Assembly: GCA_964415445.1 (NCBI GenBank)
Contig: CAYQAE010000011.1
Span: 1-15,694, forward strand
Reading direction: 5' to 3'
Origin: CAYQAE01 sp964415445 [NCBI: uncultured archaeon]
GTDB lineage: Archaea > CAYQAE01
Length of the DNA stretch: 15,694 bases
The position numbers and the translations under genes are program-made. This document shows positions 1-7,829 of the stretch, one piece after another; positions within the stretch are counted from its first letter, which is position 1; the number at the start of each line of letters is the position of its first letter. Below the pieces are notes generated by a model, which was not told where the DNA came from, searched no databases, and saw only the letters and a list, made by a program, of their open reading frames with translations.

Positions 1-346
1 AAATCATAATACTTGCTTTTCAGATAAGAATAAATACTTATGGATAATAAATATCGTATTAAATATTTATATATTAGTATTTGATAATATAAAATTATAA
101 AAAACCTATTTTTATAAAAATATATTTTATTATTGTATTTTATTTCAAAAAGATATACCTAACCATATAAAACAACATTTAGCTCAAAAAGAAGAGAAAA
201 ATATTTTTTGGATATCAAAAACCAAATATAAATACAAAAAAAGTTCAATTTCCAAATTAAATACTAAATTACAGATTAATGAATACTTACCTTCCAAACA
301 AATATTTATAAGTAGTTAGGTAATTATAGAAACAAAAACAAAGAAG
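1..346. other. AT-rich leader region without a clear gene
   Basis: I see no convincing gene, tRNA or structured RNA here. The forward frame beginning at base 2 is open to a TAA at 98-100 and then open again to a TAG at 316-318, with no ATG, GTG or TTG start in the second piece. It could be the tail of an upstream gene ending at 100, or a decayed gene remnant. The lysine- and asparagine-rich translation does not resemble any family I know. The end of the region holds the promoter of the next gene. Confidence 0.5.
305..312 (+). promoter_or_regulatory. TATA box of the repeat-protein gene
   Basis: TTTATAAG lies about 38 bases (centre to start) before the ATG at 347. With usual archaeal spacing this predicts transcription starting near 335 and a leader of about 12 bases. 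The same octamer serves as the TATA box of the Hsp20 gene at 14143-14150. Confidence 0.5.
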
Positions 347-1885
347 ATGATTATGATGTGGGAAGATATTGATATTGAAACTTGGATGTTAGATGGCCAA
401 ACTATAACTACACCTGATGGCAACTCATTTGCACCTTATGTTTTGGTAAATAAAGAAAATAAAGAGATTATCCAAGAACCAGCTCTTAAGCCTAATTTTG
501 ATATTGAAAGCAAAAAAATTGATAATCAACAAATCATTACCCCTGATGGTCTAAAATATGATATATATGTAGATATAAATCTTGATAATAATAAAATGAT
601 AGGAGAACCTTATCTAAAACCAGCAACTGAATTAGAAGAAATTGCAGAGAAGATTAAGTTAAGAAGTTCAAATACAGAAAATTGGCTTCTCGATGGTCAA
701 GATTTTATAGCTGATGATGGCAAAAAATTCCAGGCTTTTGTTTTAGTAGATAAAAATACACAAAAAACAATAGATAGACCATTTTTAAAACAAGATTGTG
801 AAGTTGAGACTTGGAAATTAGAAGATCAAGTTGTAACTACACCAGATGAGAAAAAATTTGAAGCATATGTTAATGTAAATCCCAAAACAAAGGAAGTATT
901 ATCTTATCCTTTTTTAGGTCCTATGGAAGTCTCTCAAAAAGATGAATCAAATGCTGATCTATCAGAAGAAATTCAAAATAAAGATGAAAATTTAGATGAT
1001 GAATTTGAAGATATAGATAAGGATTCAGAAAAAATTGATATTAAAGATGAAAAAGATGAAGAAATCTCTGAAGATAATGAATCTGAGGAAGAAATAGCTA
1101 TTAGTGATAATGAAATAAATGAAGATGAAAAAGATGAGGAAATCTCTGAAGAAGATAATGAACCCGAGGAAGAAATAACTATCAGCGATAATGAAATAGA
1201 AGAAAATGATTCTGAAGAATTCAAAGAAGAGATCAGTGAAATTGAAGATGAAAAAAGTGAGGAAATATCTAAAGATAGTGAATCTGAAATAAAAATAGAA
1301 GAAAACCAAAAAATTGATGATCAAAACACAGAGGAAAAAATAGAAGAAGACAATAACATCTTTGAAAATATTGTAGTAAAAGAAGATAAATCAGATGAAG
1401 ATAATGATTCATCAGATAGTGAAAGCAATGAAATTGATGAGAGTTTACGGGAATTAGAAGAGAAAATCTTAGCTGCAAAAGATGATCCATCGGGTCTTAA
1501 TTTTGACAATTTAATAATTGAATCAGATATAGAAATTGACTCATGGGAGCTTGAAAATCAAAAAGTAATATCAATCGATGATAAAGTATTCATACCATAT
1601 GTTGATGTTAACCTAAGAAATGGTGAAATTATAAGAGGGCCTTATTTAAAATCAGAAGAAGATGGAACTGAGGAATATATGCCATTTATGTCCCACATTG
1701 ACTCTGACACAAACATAGAAAGCTGGAAAATTGAAGGTCAAAATATAACTTCAATTGATGGAACTATTCATATCCCATATGTAGATGTCAATGTAGATAC
1801 CAAAGAAGTTGTGCGTGGGCCATATCTAAAACCAGAAGAAGAACAAAGTGATTCAGATGAAAATCCAATAGAATCTGAAGCTTAA
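347..1885 (+). CDS. acidic protein with six ~37-residue W-D/E-G-Q repeats
   Basis: Function unknown; I do not recognise the family. The 512-residue protein has no signal peptide or membrane helix, so it is probably cytoplasmic. It contains six copies of one motif, starting at about residues 13, 53, 113, 156, 400 and 460. The pattern is roughly W-x-L/I-E/D-G-Q, then T/S-x-D-G, then F-x-x-Y-V-D-V-N, ending P-Y-L-K-P. Four copies form an N-terminal block and two a C-terminal block. Copy 2 lacks the opening Trp. Residues about 193-395 are a very Glu/Asp/Ser-rich linker, probably disordered, with internal tandem repeats. The two C-terminal copies resemble each other most (both have IPYVDVN and RGPYLK). 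The start is the first ATG, 12 bases after the predicted transcription start; ATGs at 353 and 356 are alternatives. No Shine-Dalgarno sequence is evident. The next gene, 114 bases on, encodes a membrane glycosyltransferase with a basic N-terminal tail. The reading frame is very secure; function is open. Confidence 0.9.
   Translation: MIMMWEDIDIETWMLDGQTITTPDGNSFAPYVLVNKENKEIIQEPALKPNFDIESKKIDNQQIITPDGLKYDIYVDINLDNNKMIGEPYLKPATELEEIAEKIKLRSSNTENWLLDGQDFIADDGKKFQAFVLVDKNTQKTIDRPFLKQDCEVETWKLEDQVVTTPDEKKFEAYVNVNPKTKEVLSYPFLGPMEVSQKDESNADLSEEIQNKDENLDDEFEDIDKDSEKIDIKDEKDEEISEDNESEEEIAISDNEINEDEKDEEISEEDNEPEEEITISDNEIEENDSEEFKEEISEIEDEKSEEISKDSESEIKIEENQKIDDQNTEEKIEEDNNIFENIVVKEDKSDEDNDSSDSESNEIDESLRELEEKILAAKDDPSGLNFDNLIIESDIEIDSWELENQKVISIDDKVFIPYVDVNLRNGEIIRGPYLKSEEDGTEEYMPFMSHIDSDTNIESWKIEGQNITSIDGTIHIPYVDVNVDTKEVVRGPYLKPEEEQSDSDENPIESEA
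1046..1204 (+). repeat. tandem 78/81-base coding repeat in the acidic linker
   Basis: Two adjacent copies encode 26 and 27 residues, both beginning DEKDEEISE and sharing the core ISDNEI. Copy 1 is 1046-1123 and copy 2 is 1124-1204, which has one extra GAA codon. A weaker third relative, beginning DEKSEEISKDSESE, starts at 1247. The copies differ mostly at single bases, so this is a fairly recent duplication within a low-complexity stretch. Confidence 0.75.
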
Positions 1886-1886
1886 T

Positions 1887-1940
1887 CTCTATTTTTTTAT
1901 TTTTTGATAGACAAATTTTTCTTAAGTTAATGCTTAAGAA
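1887..1940 (+). terminator. probable T-tract terminator plus small hairpin
   Basis: Directly after the repeat-protein stop there are two T runs (within 1891-1905), the typical archaeal intrinsic termination signal. A perfect 8-bp inverted repeat follows, TTCTTAAG at 1919-1926 and CTTAAGAA at 1933-1940, with a 6-base loop. The T tract alone could end transcription; the role of the hairpin is uncertain. Confidence 0.4.
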
Positions 1941-1999
1941 TTTAATGTTAGCAATTTAAAATTTCAAAAATTAATCCATTTTAATTTTCAAGTGATTAA

Positions 2000-3622
2000 A
2001 TGAGTAAAAAAAGAATCAAAAAAAGACAAAAACAAAAAGAAAAATTAAAGAAAAAAGAAGAAGAAAAAAACCAACAATTAACTCTAAATTTAGACTTTTT
2101 TAAAAAAATAATTAAACAAATTGGAGCTTTCTCGCCTATAATAATTGTATTAATTTTATTAGCAATGTATGGAAGCGGATTAAAAATAATTCAAGAGATA
2201 GATCCTTTTTTCCATGCATCAAGAGCGTATCATGTCAAAAGTTTTTTCCCAAAAGGTATATATTGGGATTCAGCTTATTATGCACATTTAGGAGGTAGAG
2301 CAAATCCATACCCCCCACTTATGCATATTTATTGGGCATTAATGTGGGTAATAACAGATATAAAAACATCGCATGCAATTGTTGTTGGAACACAATTATT
2401 TTTATTAGTTTTTTCAATAACATATGTTACAAATCGAAATTTTGGGACCCTCGCAGGTATTGTAGCAGGAATTTCAAGTTTATTATTTATACCAAACACA
2501 GATATGACTTTTTTACCAGTGCCTAATCCTTGGCTTTATGCTTTTGCTTTACTATCTCTTGATGCATATCATAGAAAAAAAAAGTTTCATTTTATATTTT
2601 TTTCAACTCTAGCATTATATGTACATTATTACGCAATTATAGTATTATTTCCCACTCTTTTTTGTTTTGCAATTGGAAAAATTTTTATAAAAAAAGAAAA
2701 AATATCATCATTTCTATTACTCTTTATTCCTGCTCTTATTTACTCCCCACATGGAATTTTACTCTTTTATTATACTCAAACTGGATATTACCAAAGCACG
2801 GACTCATGGACATTCGAAGGAGAAGATTATTTTATTTGGGTTGAAAAAGATGCAGTATACTGGTTAATTGGTTTAAGTTCTTTTGGTATACTCTATGGGT
2901 TATATAATCCAAAATATAGAGAAATAACAATCTTACTCATGCTATTCCTTATTATAAATTCTATTTCATGGCATTATCTAAGACCAAGACGTACTTGGCA
3001 AGGTTTTTATTGCATTTGTTCTATTTTTATAGGACTTACCGTAAAATCAATGTCTATGCTAACCTTAAATGAATTGAAAAAAACTCAAAATTTAAAAATT
3101 AATTTAAAAACAATTTCAGATGTATTTATTCCCATTGCTGCATTTTTTTCAATGATTTTAATAGCAAGTAGTGCCGAGAATTTACCAGATTACTCAATGC
3201 CAAAAAGATTACATCAATTAGATAATTATGAATCACAATTAATAGATTATTATAAAAATAATGGACAAAAAGTTCCAGTTACAAGTTATGATGATGTAGT
3301 AGAAGTAATTCAAAATTATACAGAAAAAAATGAAACTATTTGGTTATCAGAAGAAATTGCTTCAAGTGGTAGTGGTAAAGCCTTTGCTGAAACAATAGTA
3401 TTTTTAGGCGAAAGAAAAGTTACTGGAGGTGGATTTGGTGATCAATGGAGAAATAAAACAGCTGATGAATCAATAGCACCGTATCAAAAAATTAACCTTT
3501 TTTATGTAGATAACAGCTCAGAGTTAAACAATATTAAACCGCCTAATTTTGAAATTGTTTTCCAAAAACAATGGAATAACAAATTAGTTGCTGTTTTAAT
3601 AAATAGCAGCTATAGCTCCTAA
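2000..3622 (+). CDS. GT-C-type membrane glycosyltransferase, STT3-like
   Basis: Probable polytopic transferase using a polyprenyl-linked sugar or oligosaccharide on the outer face of the membrane. The 540-residue protein begins with a highly basic tail (13 Lys/Arg in residues 1-23), then a first helix at about 42-61. The first outer loop carries D68-P-F-F-H, resembling the metal-binding DPxF/Y-N/H motif at the same place in STT3/AglB oligosaccharyltransferases. About eight further hydrophobic segments run to residue ~400, followed by a soluble domain of ~140 residues. I do not see the WWDYG motif of true STT3, so an oligosaccharyltransferase role is not assured; a GT39/PMT-like or lipid-sugar-dependent polymer transferase is also possible. 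The start is supported by AGTGAT at 1991-1996, close before the ATG. It lies 60 bases upstream of the next reading frame, GtrA and GT2, on the same strand. Confidence 0.7.
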   Translation: MSKKRIKKRQKQKEKLKKKEEEKNQQLTLNLDFFKKIIKQIGAFSPIIIVLILLAMYGSGLKIIQEIDPFFHASRAYHVKSFFPKGIYWDSAYYAHLGGRANPYPPLMHIYWALMWVITDIKTSHAIVVGTQLFLLVFSITYVTNRNFGTLAGIVAGISSLLFIPNTDMTFLPVPNPWLYAFALLSLDAYHRKKKFHFIFFSTLALYVHYYAIIVLFPTLFCFAIGKIFIKKEKISSFLLLFIPALIYSPHGILLFYYTQTGYYQSTDSWTFEGEDYFIWVEKDAVYWLIGLSSFGILYGLYNPKYREITILLMLFLIINSISWHYLRPRRTWQGFYCICSIFIGLTVKSMSMLTLNELKKTQNLKINLKTISDVFIPIAAFFSMILIASSAENLPDYSMPKRLHQLDNYESQLIDYYKNNGQKVPVTSYDDVVEVIQNYTEKNETIWLSEEIASSGSGKAFAETIVFLGERKVTGGGFGDQWRNKTADESIAPYQKINLFYVDNSSELNNIKPPNFEIVFQKQWNNKLVAVLINSSYSS

Positions 3623-3712
3623 AACATACCATTTTAGATTTTTTAAAATTAAAAAAGTGAATAAATTAATAAAATAAAGTTTATGATATCCAAAAAAAGG
3701 TGCTTATTACAT

Positions 3713-4120
3713 ATGTCCTCAAAAAATAATCAAGGATTTACCATTACTGGCATTTTTTTTTCAATCGCTGGATTATTAGGAGTTTTTATTAATTTATTTT
3801 TAGTTTGGTTTTTAGCTACTCTTTTTGGCTACATATTTTTATTTAGCATAATTGGACTAACAATAGGTCAAACATCAAATTTTATTTTACAAAAAATAAT
3901 AGTTTTTAAATCAAAAAAGAACCCAATCGAAGAACTACCTCTATATTCAATTGGAGTAATTATTGGTTATATCTTTAATTTAACAACTGTATATTATTTA
4001 GTATACTACTTTGATATCTACTACTTATTTTCGCATATTGCAGGTATTTTGGCAGGAACTGCAATTAATTATACATTTCAATATTTTATTACATTCAAAA
4101 AAACAATAAAGAGTCCTTAA
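3713..4120 (+). CDS. GtrA-family four-helix membrane protein
   Basis: Small membrane protein of the GtrA/DPMS family, linked to handling of polyprenyl-phosphate-linked sugars (proposed flipping, or anchoring the partner transferase). Four hydrophobic helices fill the protein. The family's paired N-F-x-x-x-K/R-x-x-V/T-F signatures are visible as SNFILQKIIVF after helix 2 and NYTFQYFITF at the C-terminus. An in-frame ATG exists at 3683, but AGGTG at 3698-3702 sits 10 bases before the ATG at 3713, so I chose the shorter 135-residue form. The GT2 gene follows after 23 bases, indicating an operon. In Pyrococcus-type dolichol-phosphate mannose synthase the GT2 and GtrA-like parts are fused in one polypeptide; here they are adjacent separate genes in the opposite order. 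Confidence 0.8.
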   Translation: MSSKNNQGFTITGIFFSIAGLLGVFINLFLVWFLATLFGYIFLFSIIGLTIGQTSNFILQKIIVFKSKKNPIEELPLYSIGVIIGYIFNLTTVYYLVYYFDIYYLFSHIAGILAGTAINYTFQYFITFKKTIKSP

Positions 4121-4143
4121 AATCTTAATTTTAACTAAAAAAC

Positions 4144-4884
4144 ATGATTAAAATGATATATATTTTATTACCAGCATACAACGAATCTAATAATTTAAAA
4201 AAATTAATTAGAAGAATCAAAGAAACTTTCAATCAGCTGAAGAAAAATTATGAAATAATTATAGTTAATGATGGGAGCGAAGACGGTACTAAAGAAATAT
4301 TAAATGAACTTAAAAAAAAATATCCTATTCATATATTAAATCATAAGAAAAATCTTGGATTAGGAGCAGCATTAAACACTGGCTTTGTTGGTGCCTCAAA
4401 AATACTTAAAAAAAATGATTCACTAGTTGTGATGGATTCAGACAATACACATGATCCAAAACAAATTATTGAAATGTGTAAATATAAAAATGTTGACATA
4501 ATTATTTCTTCAAGATATAAAAAAGAAGCAGAAATTAAAGGAATACCAACATATAGAATGATTTTAAGTATAGGGATAAGTTTATTAGCAAAAATATTTT
4601 TTAAACTAAATGCTAAAGACATAACTAGCGGATATAGACTTTATAACTACAGGACAATAAATTATTTATCAAAAAAATATAGAAAGAATATTATTCAATC
4701 AAAAGGTTTTAGTGCTCCATTAGAAGTAATTTTAAAACTAAATCCTCTTAATCTAAAAATTAAAGAAATCCCCATTCAGCTAAATTATAAACTAAGAGGT
4801 AAAGAAAGCAAAATGAAAGTACTTCCCACCATATATGAATATTTAAAATTGATATTCAAAACCAAAACTTCACAGAAATTATAA
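4144..4884 (+). CDS. GT2 glycosyltransferase, dolichol-phosphate mannose synthase-like
   Basis: Likely transfers a sugar from a nucleotide-sugar to a polyprenyl/dolichol phosphate at the cytoplasmic membrane face. The 246 residues form a GT-A fold: P-A-Y-N-E at 10-14, V-N-D-G-S at 41-45 for nucleotide binding, the metal-binding D98-S-D100, then SSRY and D-I-T-S-G-Y-R, characteristic of DPM1-type enzymes. There are no C-terminal membrane helices; the preceding GtrA protein may anchor it. No clear ribosome binding site is seen; the ATG at 4144 (or the Met three codons later) fits the family N-terminus. The gene ends 8 bases from the stop of the convergent membrane gene. It is the most divergent of the three GT2 proteins in this window. 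The exact sugar cannot be read from sequence. Confidence 0.85.
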   Translation: MIKMIYILLPAYNESNNLKKLIRRIKETFNQLKKNYEIIIVNDGSEDGTKEILNELKKKYPIHILNHKKNLGLGAALNTGFVGASKILKKNDSLVVMDSDNTHDPKQIIEMCKYKNVDIIISSRYKKEAEIKGIPTYRMILSIGISLLAKIFFKLNAKDITSGYRLYNYRTINYLSKKYRKNIIQSKGFSAPLEVILKLNPLNLKIKEIPIQLNYKLRGKESKMKVLPTIYEYLKLIFKTKTSQKL

Positions 4885-4892
4885 TGATATTA

Positions 4893-6869
4893 TTACTGAA
4901 CTGTATTTTTAGCATCTTTAGTTAAATATATCTCAATTATCCCATCTTCAGACACATAAACCGGATCAACTCCATCTAGATATTTATTTTTAAATTGATC
5001 TATAGTTTGATATGACTGGATATTATCAATCACAATATATTTTATATAATAATAAACTAAAACTGTTTTATTTTCACTTTTGTATTTGTGTGGTCGATAA
5101 TAACTTAGGTTTAGATAATCTTGACCTCCTATTTTCTCTTCATTAATTGGTGTCATTCCTTCATTTGAAAACATAGCTATTTTAGAAATAGCTTCAAACC
5201 AACAACGTCTTTGATCATAAACAGCATACGGATGACCAATTAAATAAGCGGCATTTGTTTTATTTGATTCATTTCCAAAAAAATTAGAAATTGGATCTGC
5301 TTCTTCTTGAGTAAGAGACGGTTTTATACTTTTTGATGTTTCAATAGTTGAATCGATATACAAAAAAGCAATAAGAGGCAAAAAAATTAATGCAATAGAA
5401 AAAGTTGATTTTGAAAACACATTTCTAGTAATTACCAAATTAAAATTTGTATTTATTTTATTTGAAGAATATTTAATCCCAAAAATAGCAATTAAAGAAG
5501 CAATTATCGAAAAAATATGATAGCTACATTGAGACCATCTTCCAGAATAAAAAGCCATTTGTCCATATCCCAAAGGAGAAGCTAGAAGATATAAATGAGT
5601 ACAAAAATAATCTATAAGAAACCAGCTCAAAATAAAAAGAAAATTTCTTGAAATAATATAGTTTTTGGAAAATAAAAAAAGTATAAATAAACCAAAAACA
5701 ATTAAAATCAACCAAAGAATCCCAAAACGTTCATTTAAATCATATGCATCTGGAGGGAGGCCCCCTAATTGTTTTTCTTTAAGATAAGAAGGTATAATCA
5801 AATCTTTGAGATATTCTGTCTTAAAATCTTCTTGCTGTGATTCATGAGAAATTACATCACCCCAACTAATAAATATATAAAAAAAAGGAGCAGCAATAAT
5901 GAAAAAACAAGCCATAATAATCAAAAGATGTTTAAAGAGATTCAAATCTCTTTTAATTGAAAAATGTAAGATAAAATAAAGAAGTGCTACTAAGGCCGTA
6001 TAAAGAAATCCTAAAGGATTATACAAAAATTCAAATCCCGCAAAAAACCCAACAAACGCTGAAAAAATAGTTTCATTTTCATTTAATGCCCTTAAAAAAA
6101 AATATAAAACTGCTAATCCAATATTCAAAGAAATTTCAAAAGGTATAACTCCAATAAATAATGAAATCAAATTACCATAGCTAAAAATTACAAAAAAAGA
6201 GGCTAAAATACCAATTGCTTTTGATTTAAATAATCTATAACAAATTATATATATCAAAAAAACTGAAAATGCATGCATAACGCCTGCAAAAGTAAATAAA
6301 GTATTTGCTGTTCCAGAATCTGTCATTAAAATTAAAGAAGCTACAGTAGATGAAAATCCTGGAGGATACATATTCCTCCCTTGAGGCATGATTTCACCCC
6401 CATAATTGTTAGAAAAATATTTAGGATATTCATATAAATCATGGCTTATAATATGACCTTCTATTAATGTAAAATGAGTACATGCATCATAACTACCATA
6501 AGGTAAATTAGTTTGGCTTATAGGATATAGACGAATATACAATGCAAGGAAAAAAAATAAAATTACAAAAACATCTACTAAACCTAATTTATATTTTTTA
6601 AAATCAATTTTCTCTATTTTTCTTGTTCTTAATGCATAAATAAAAAGTAAAAATAATGATAAAAACAAAAATAGATATAGGTATTTAGAATATAAAATTT
6701 TTGCATATCCCAAACAAACAGAAAAAAATGTCAAAACAAAAATTGAAATCAAAGGAACAAAAGTAATTCTTTCAATAGCCAAAAAAGATTTTTGGCCTAG
6801 AAACAATTCAAAAATTAAAAATCCAATTAAACTAAGTAATATACAAACAAAAATCACAGCTAATAACAT
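4893..6869 (-). CDS. large GT-C-like polytopic membrane protein
   Basis: Probable membrane glycosyltransferase or surface-glycan enzyme; the family is not recognised with certainty. The 658-residue protein has about a dozen hydrophobic segments through residue ~500 and a soluble C-terminal domain of ~150 residues ending in a short beta-rich stretch. After helix 3-4 an outer loop carries Y-D128-A-C-T-H132, in the place where GT-C enzymes hold their catalytic or metal-binding acidic residue. An N-Y-G-G-E and M-Y-P-P-G-F segment follows. The overall layout resembles archaeal GT-C proteins next to glycosylation genes. The frame can be extended to a TTG at 6872, but the ATG at 6869 is about 27 bases from a TATA sequence and is the better start, probably leaderless. 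It is the only gene of the glycosyltransferase group on the minus strand. Confidence 0.65.
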   Translation of the reverse strand: MLLAVIFVCILLSLIGFLIFELFLGQKSFLAIERITFVPLISIFVLTFFSVCLGYAKILYSKYLYLFLFLSLFLLFIYALRTRKIEKIDFKKYKLGLVDVFVILFFFLALYIRLYPISQTNLPYGSYDACTHFTLIEGHIISHDLYEYPKYFSNNYGGEIMPQGRNMYPPGFSSTVASLILMTDSGTANTLFTFAGVMHAFSVFLIYIICYRLFKSKAIGILASFFVIFSYGNLISLFIGVIPFEISLNIGLAVLYFFLRALNENETIFSAFVGFFAGFEFLYNPLGFLYTALVALLYFILHFSIKRDLNLFKHLLIIMACFFIIAAPFFYIFISWGDVISHESQQEDFKTEYLKDLIIPSYLKEKQLGGLPPDAYDLNERFGILWLILIVFGLFILFLFSKNYIISRNFLFILSWFLIDYFCTHLYLLASPLGYGQMAFYSGRWSQCSYHIFSIIASLIAIFGIKYSSNKINTNFNLVITRNVFSKSTFSIALIFLPLIAFLYIDSTIETSKSIKPSLTQEEADPISNFFGNESNKTNAAYLIGHPYAVYDQRRCWFEAISKIAMFSNEGMTPINEEKIGGQDYLNLSYYRPHKYKSENKTVLVYYYIKYIVIDNIQSYQTIDQFKNKYLDGVDPVYVSEDGIIEIYLTKDAKNTVQ

Positions 6870-6886
6870 CAAGTTTACTTAAAAAG

Positions 6887-6898
6887 TATAAATTTATA
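6887..6898. promoter_or_regulatory. palindromic TATA element between divergent genes
   Basis: TATAAATTTATA is a perfect 12-base palindrome. On the minus strand, CTATAAAT (6893-6900) is centred about 27 bases from the ATG at 6869, predicting a leaderless transcript. It could also direct plus-strand transcription, although a separate CTATAAATA box at 6921-6929 is better placed for the plus-strand GT2 gene at 6979. Confidence 0.45.
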
Positions 6899-6920
6899 GC
6901 AATTACTTAAACTATTAAAC

Positions 6921-6929
6921 CTATAAATA
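6921..6929 (+). promoter_or_regulatory. TATA box of the second GT2 gene
   Basis: CTATAAATA predicts a start near 6951 and a leader of about 28 bases. The leader contains AGTGAT at 6967-6972, six bases before the ATG at 6979, a plausible Shine-Dalgarno sequence. Confidence 0.4.
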
Positions 6930-6978
6930 ATAATCAAAAACAATTTCAACAACCAACATATATTTTAGTGATATCAGC

Positions 6979-7662
6979 ATGCTAAGTATAATAATACCTG
7001 CTTATAATGAAGAAGAAACACTGATAGATGTAATAAATAATATTTTTAAATCATTAAAAAGCATAAAATTTGAAATAATCATTGTTGATGACGGTAGTTA
7101 TGACAAAACTCTTCAAATAGCTAACAAAATTGCAAAAAAATATTCTAACATTAAAGTTATTATTCACAAAAAAAATATGGGAAAAAGTGCTGCAGTACTT
7201 ACAGGTATAAAAAGTAGTAAAGGAAAAATTATAATCATCCAAGATGCAGATGCTGAATACAATCCTAAAGATATACCTTCTCTAATAAAACCAATAGTAG
7301 AAAAAAAAGCCGATGTAGTTTATGGCTCACGGTTTTTAGGTAGAATTGATAGGATGAATATTTCACACAAATTTGGAAACAAATTTTTGACATTTATAAC
7401 AAAATTATTATATTCTATACAGATTACAGATATGGAAACAGGATATAAAGCAGTAAAATCAGAAATAATAAAAAATATATCATTAAAAGAGAATAATTTT
7501 GGATTTGAACCAGAATTAACTGCAAAACTTGCAAATAAAAAAATAAGAATTTTAGAACTACCAATAACATATAATGAACGTAAAAAAGGTATAAAAAAAA
7601 TAACTTGGAAAGACGGGATAAAAGCATTTTTTATTCTGCTAAAATATAAATTTCTCAAATAA
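6979..7662 (+). CDS. GT2 glycosyltransferase, polyprenyl-phosphate sugar type
   Basis: Predicted cytoplasmic or membrane-associated GT2 enzyme making a polyprenyl-phosphate-linked sugar. The 227 residues open with S-I-I-I-P-A-Y-N-E, then V-D-D-G-S, the metal-binding D89-A-D91 in QDADAEYNP, YGSRFLG and D-M-E-T-G-Y-K. F-G-F-E-P-E follows, the segment that in this subgroup carries the catalytic-loop acidic residues. Length is that of the minimal DPM1-like form without membrane helices. It is closely related to the next gene (shared GSRFLG and D-x-x-T-G-Y/F) yet has its own promoter. Substrate unresolved: Dol-P-mannose and Dol-P-glucose synthases look alike at this level. Confidence 0.85.
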   Translation: MLSIIIPAYNEEETLIDVINNIFKSLKSIKFEIIIVDDGSYDKTLQIANKIAKKYSNIKVIIHKKNMGKSAAVLTGIKSSKGKIIIIQDADAEYNPKDIPSLIKPIVEKKADVVYGSRFLGRIDRMNISHKFGNKFLTFITKLLYSIQITDMETGYKAVKSEIIKNISLKENNFGFEPELTAKLANKKIRILELPITYNERKKGIKKITWKDGIKAFFILLKYKFLK

Positions 7663-7799
7663 TTCTTCCTAACTATATTAATAAGAAATCTTGTTTAAAG
7701 AAATTTTGGTTTTTAAAAATTATTTGATCTTAAATCTTTTGAGTAAAATGATCTATATTTTTCTTCAATTTAATAAAAATACTAATTTTTACATATCAA

Positions 7800-7809
7800 T
7801 TATAAAAAT
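7800..7809 (+). promoter_or_regulatory. TATA box giving a leaderless start
   Basis: TTATAAAAAT is centred 25-26 bases before the ATG at 7830, so transcription is expected to begin at or within a base or two of the start codon. No Shine-Dalgarno sequence is present. The rest of 7663-7829 shows nothing else that I can support. Confidence 0.5.
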
Positions 7810-7829
7810 TTAGATTATACCACCATAAA

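Noticed and set aside
973-1490. Several serine- and phenylalanine-rich open frames on the minus strand
   Set aside because: They are antisense shadows of the Glu/Asp/Lys-rich linker of the repeat protein; they have no ribosome binding sites and no family resemblance.
1919-1940. Hairpin TTCTTAAG/CTTAAGAA as a regulatory RNA or mobile-element end
   Set aside because: It is a short isolated inverted repeat with no duplicated flanks or transposase; a terminator-associated hairpin is the simpler reading.
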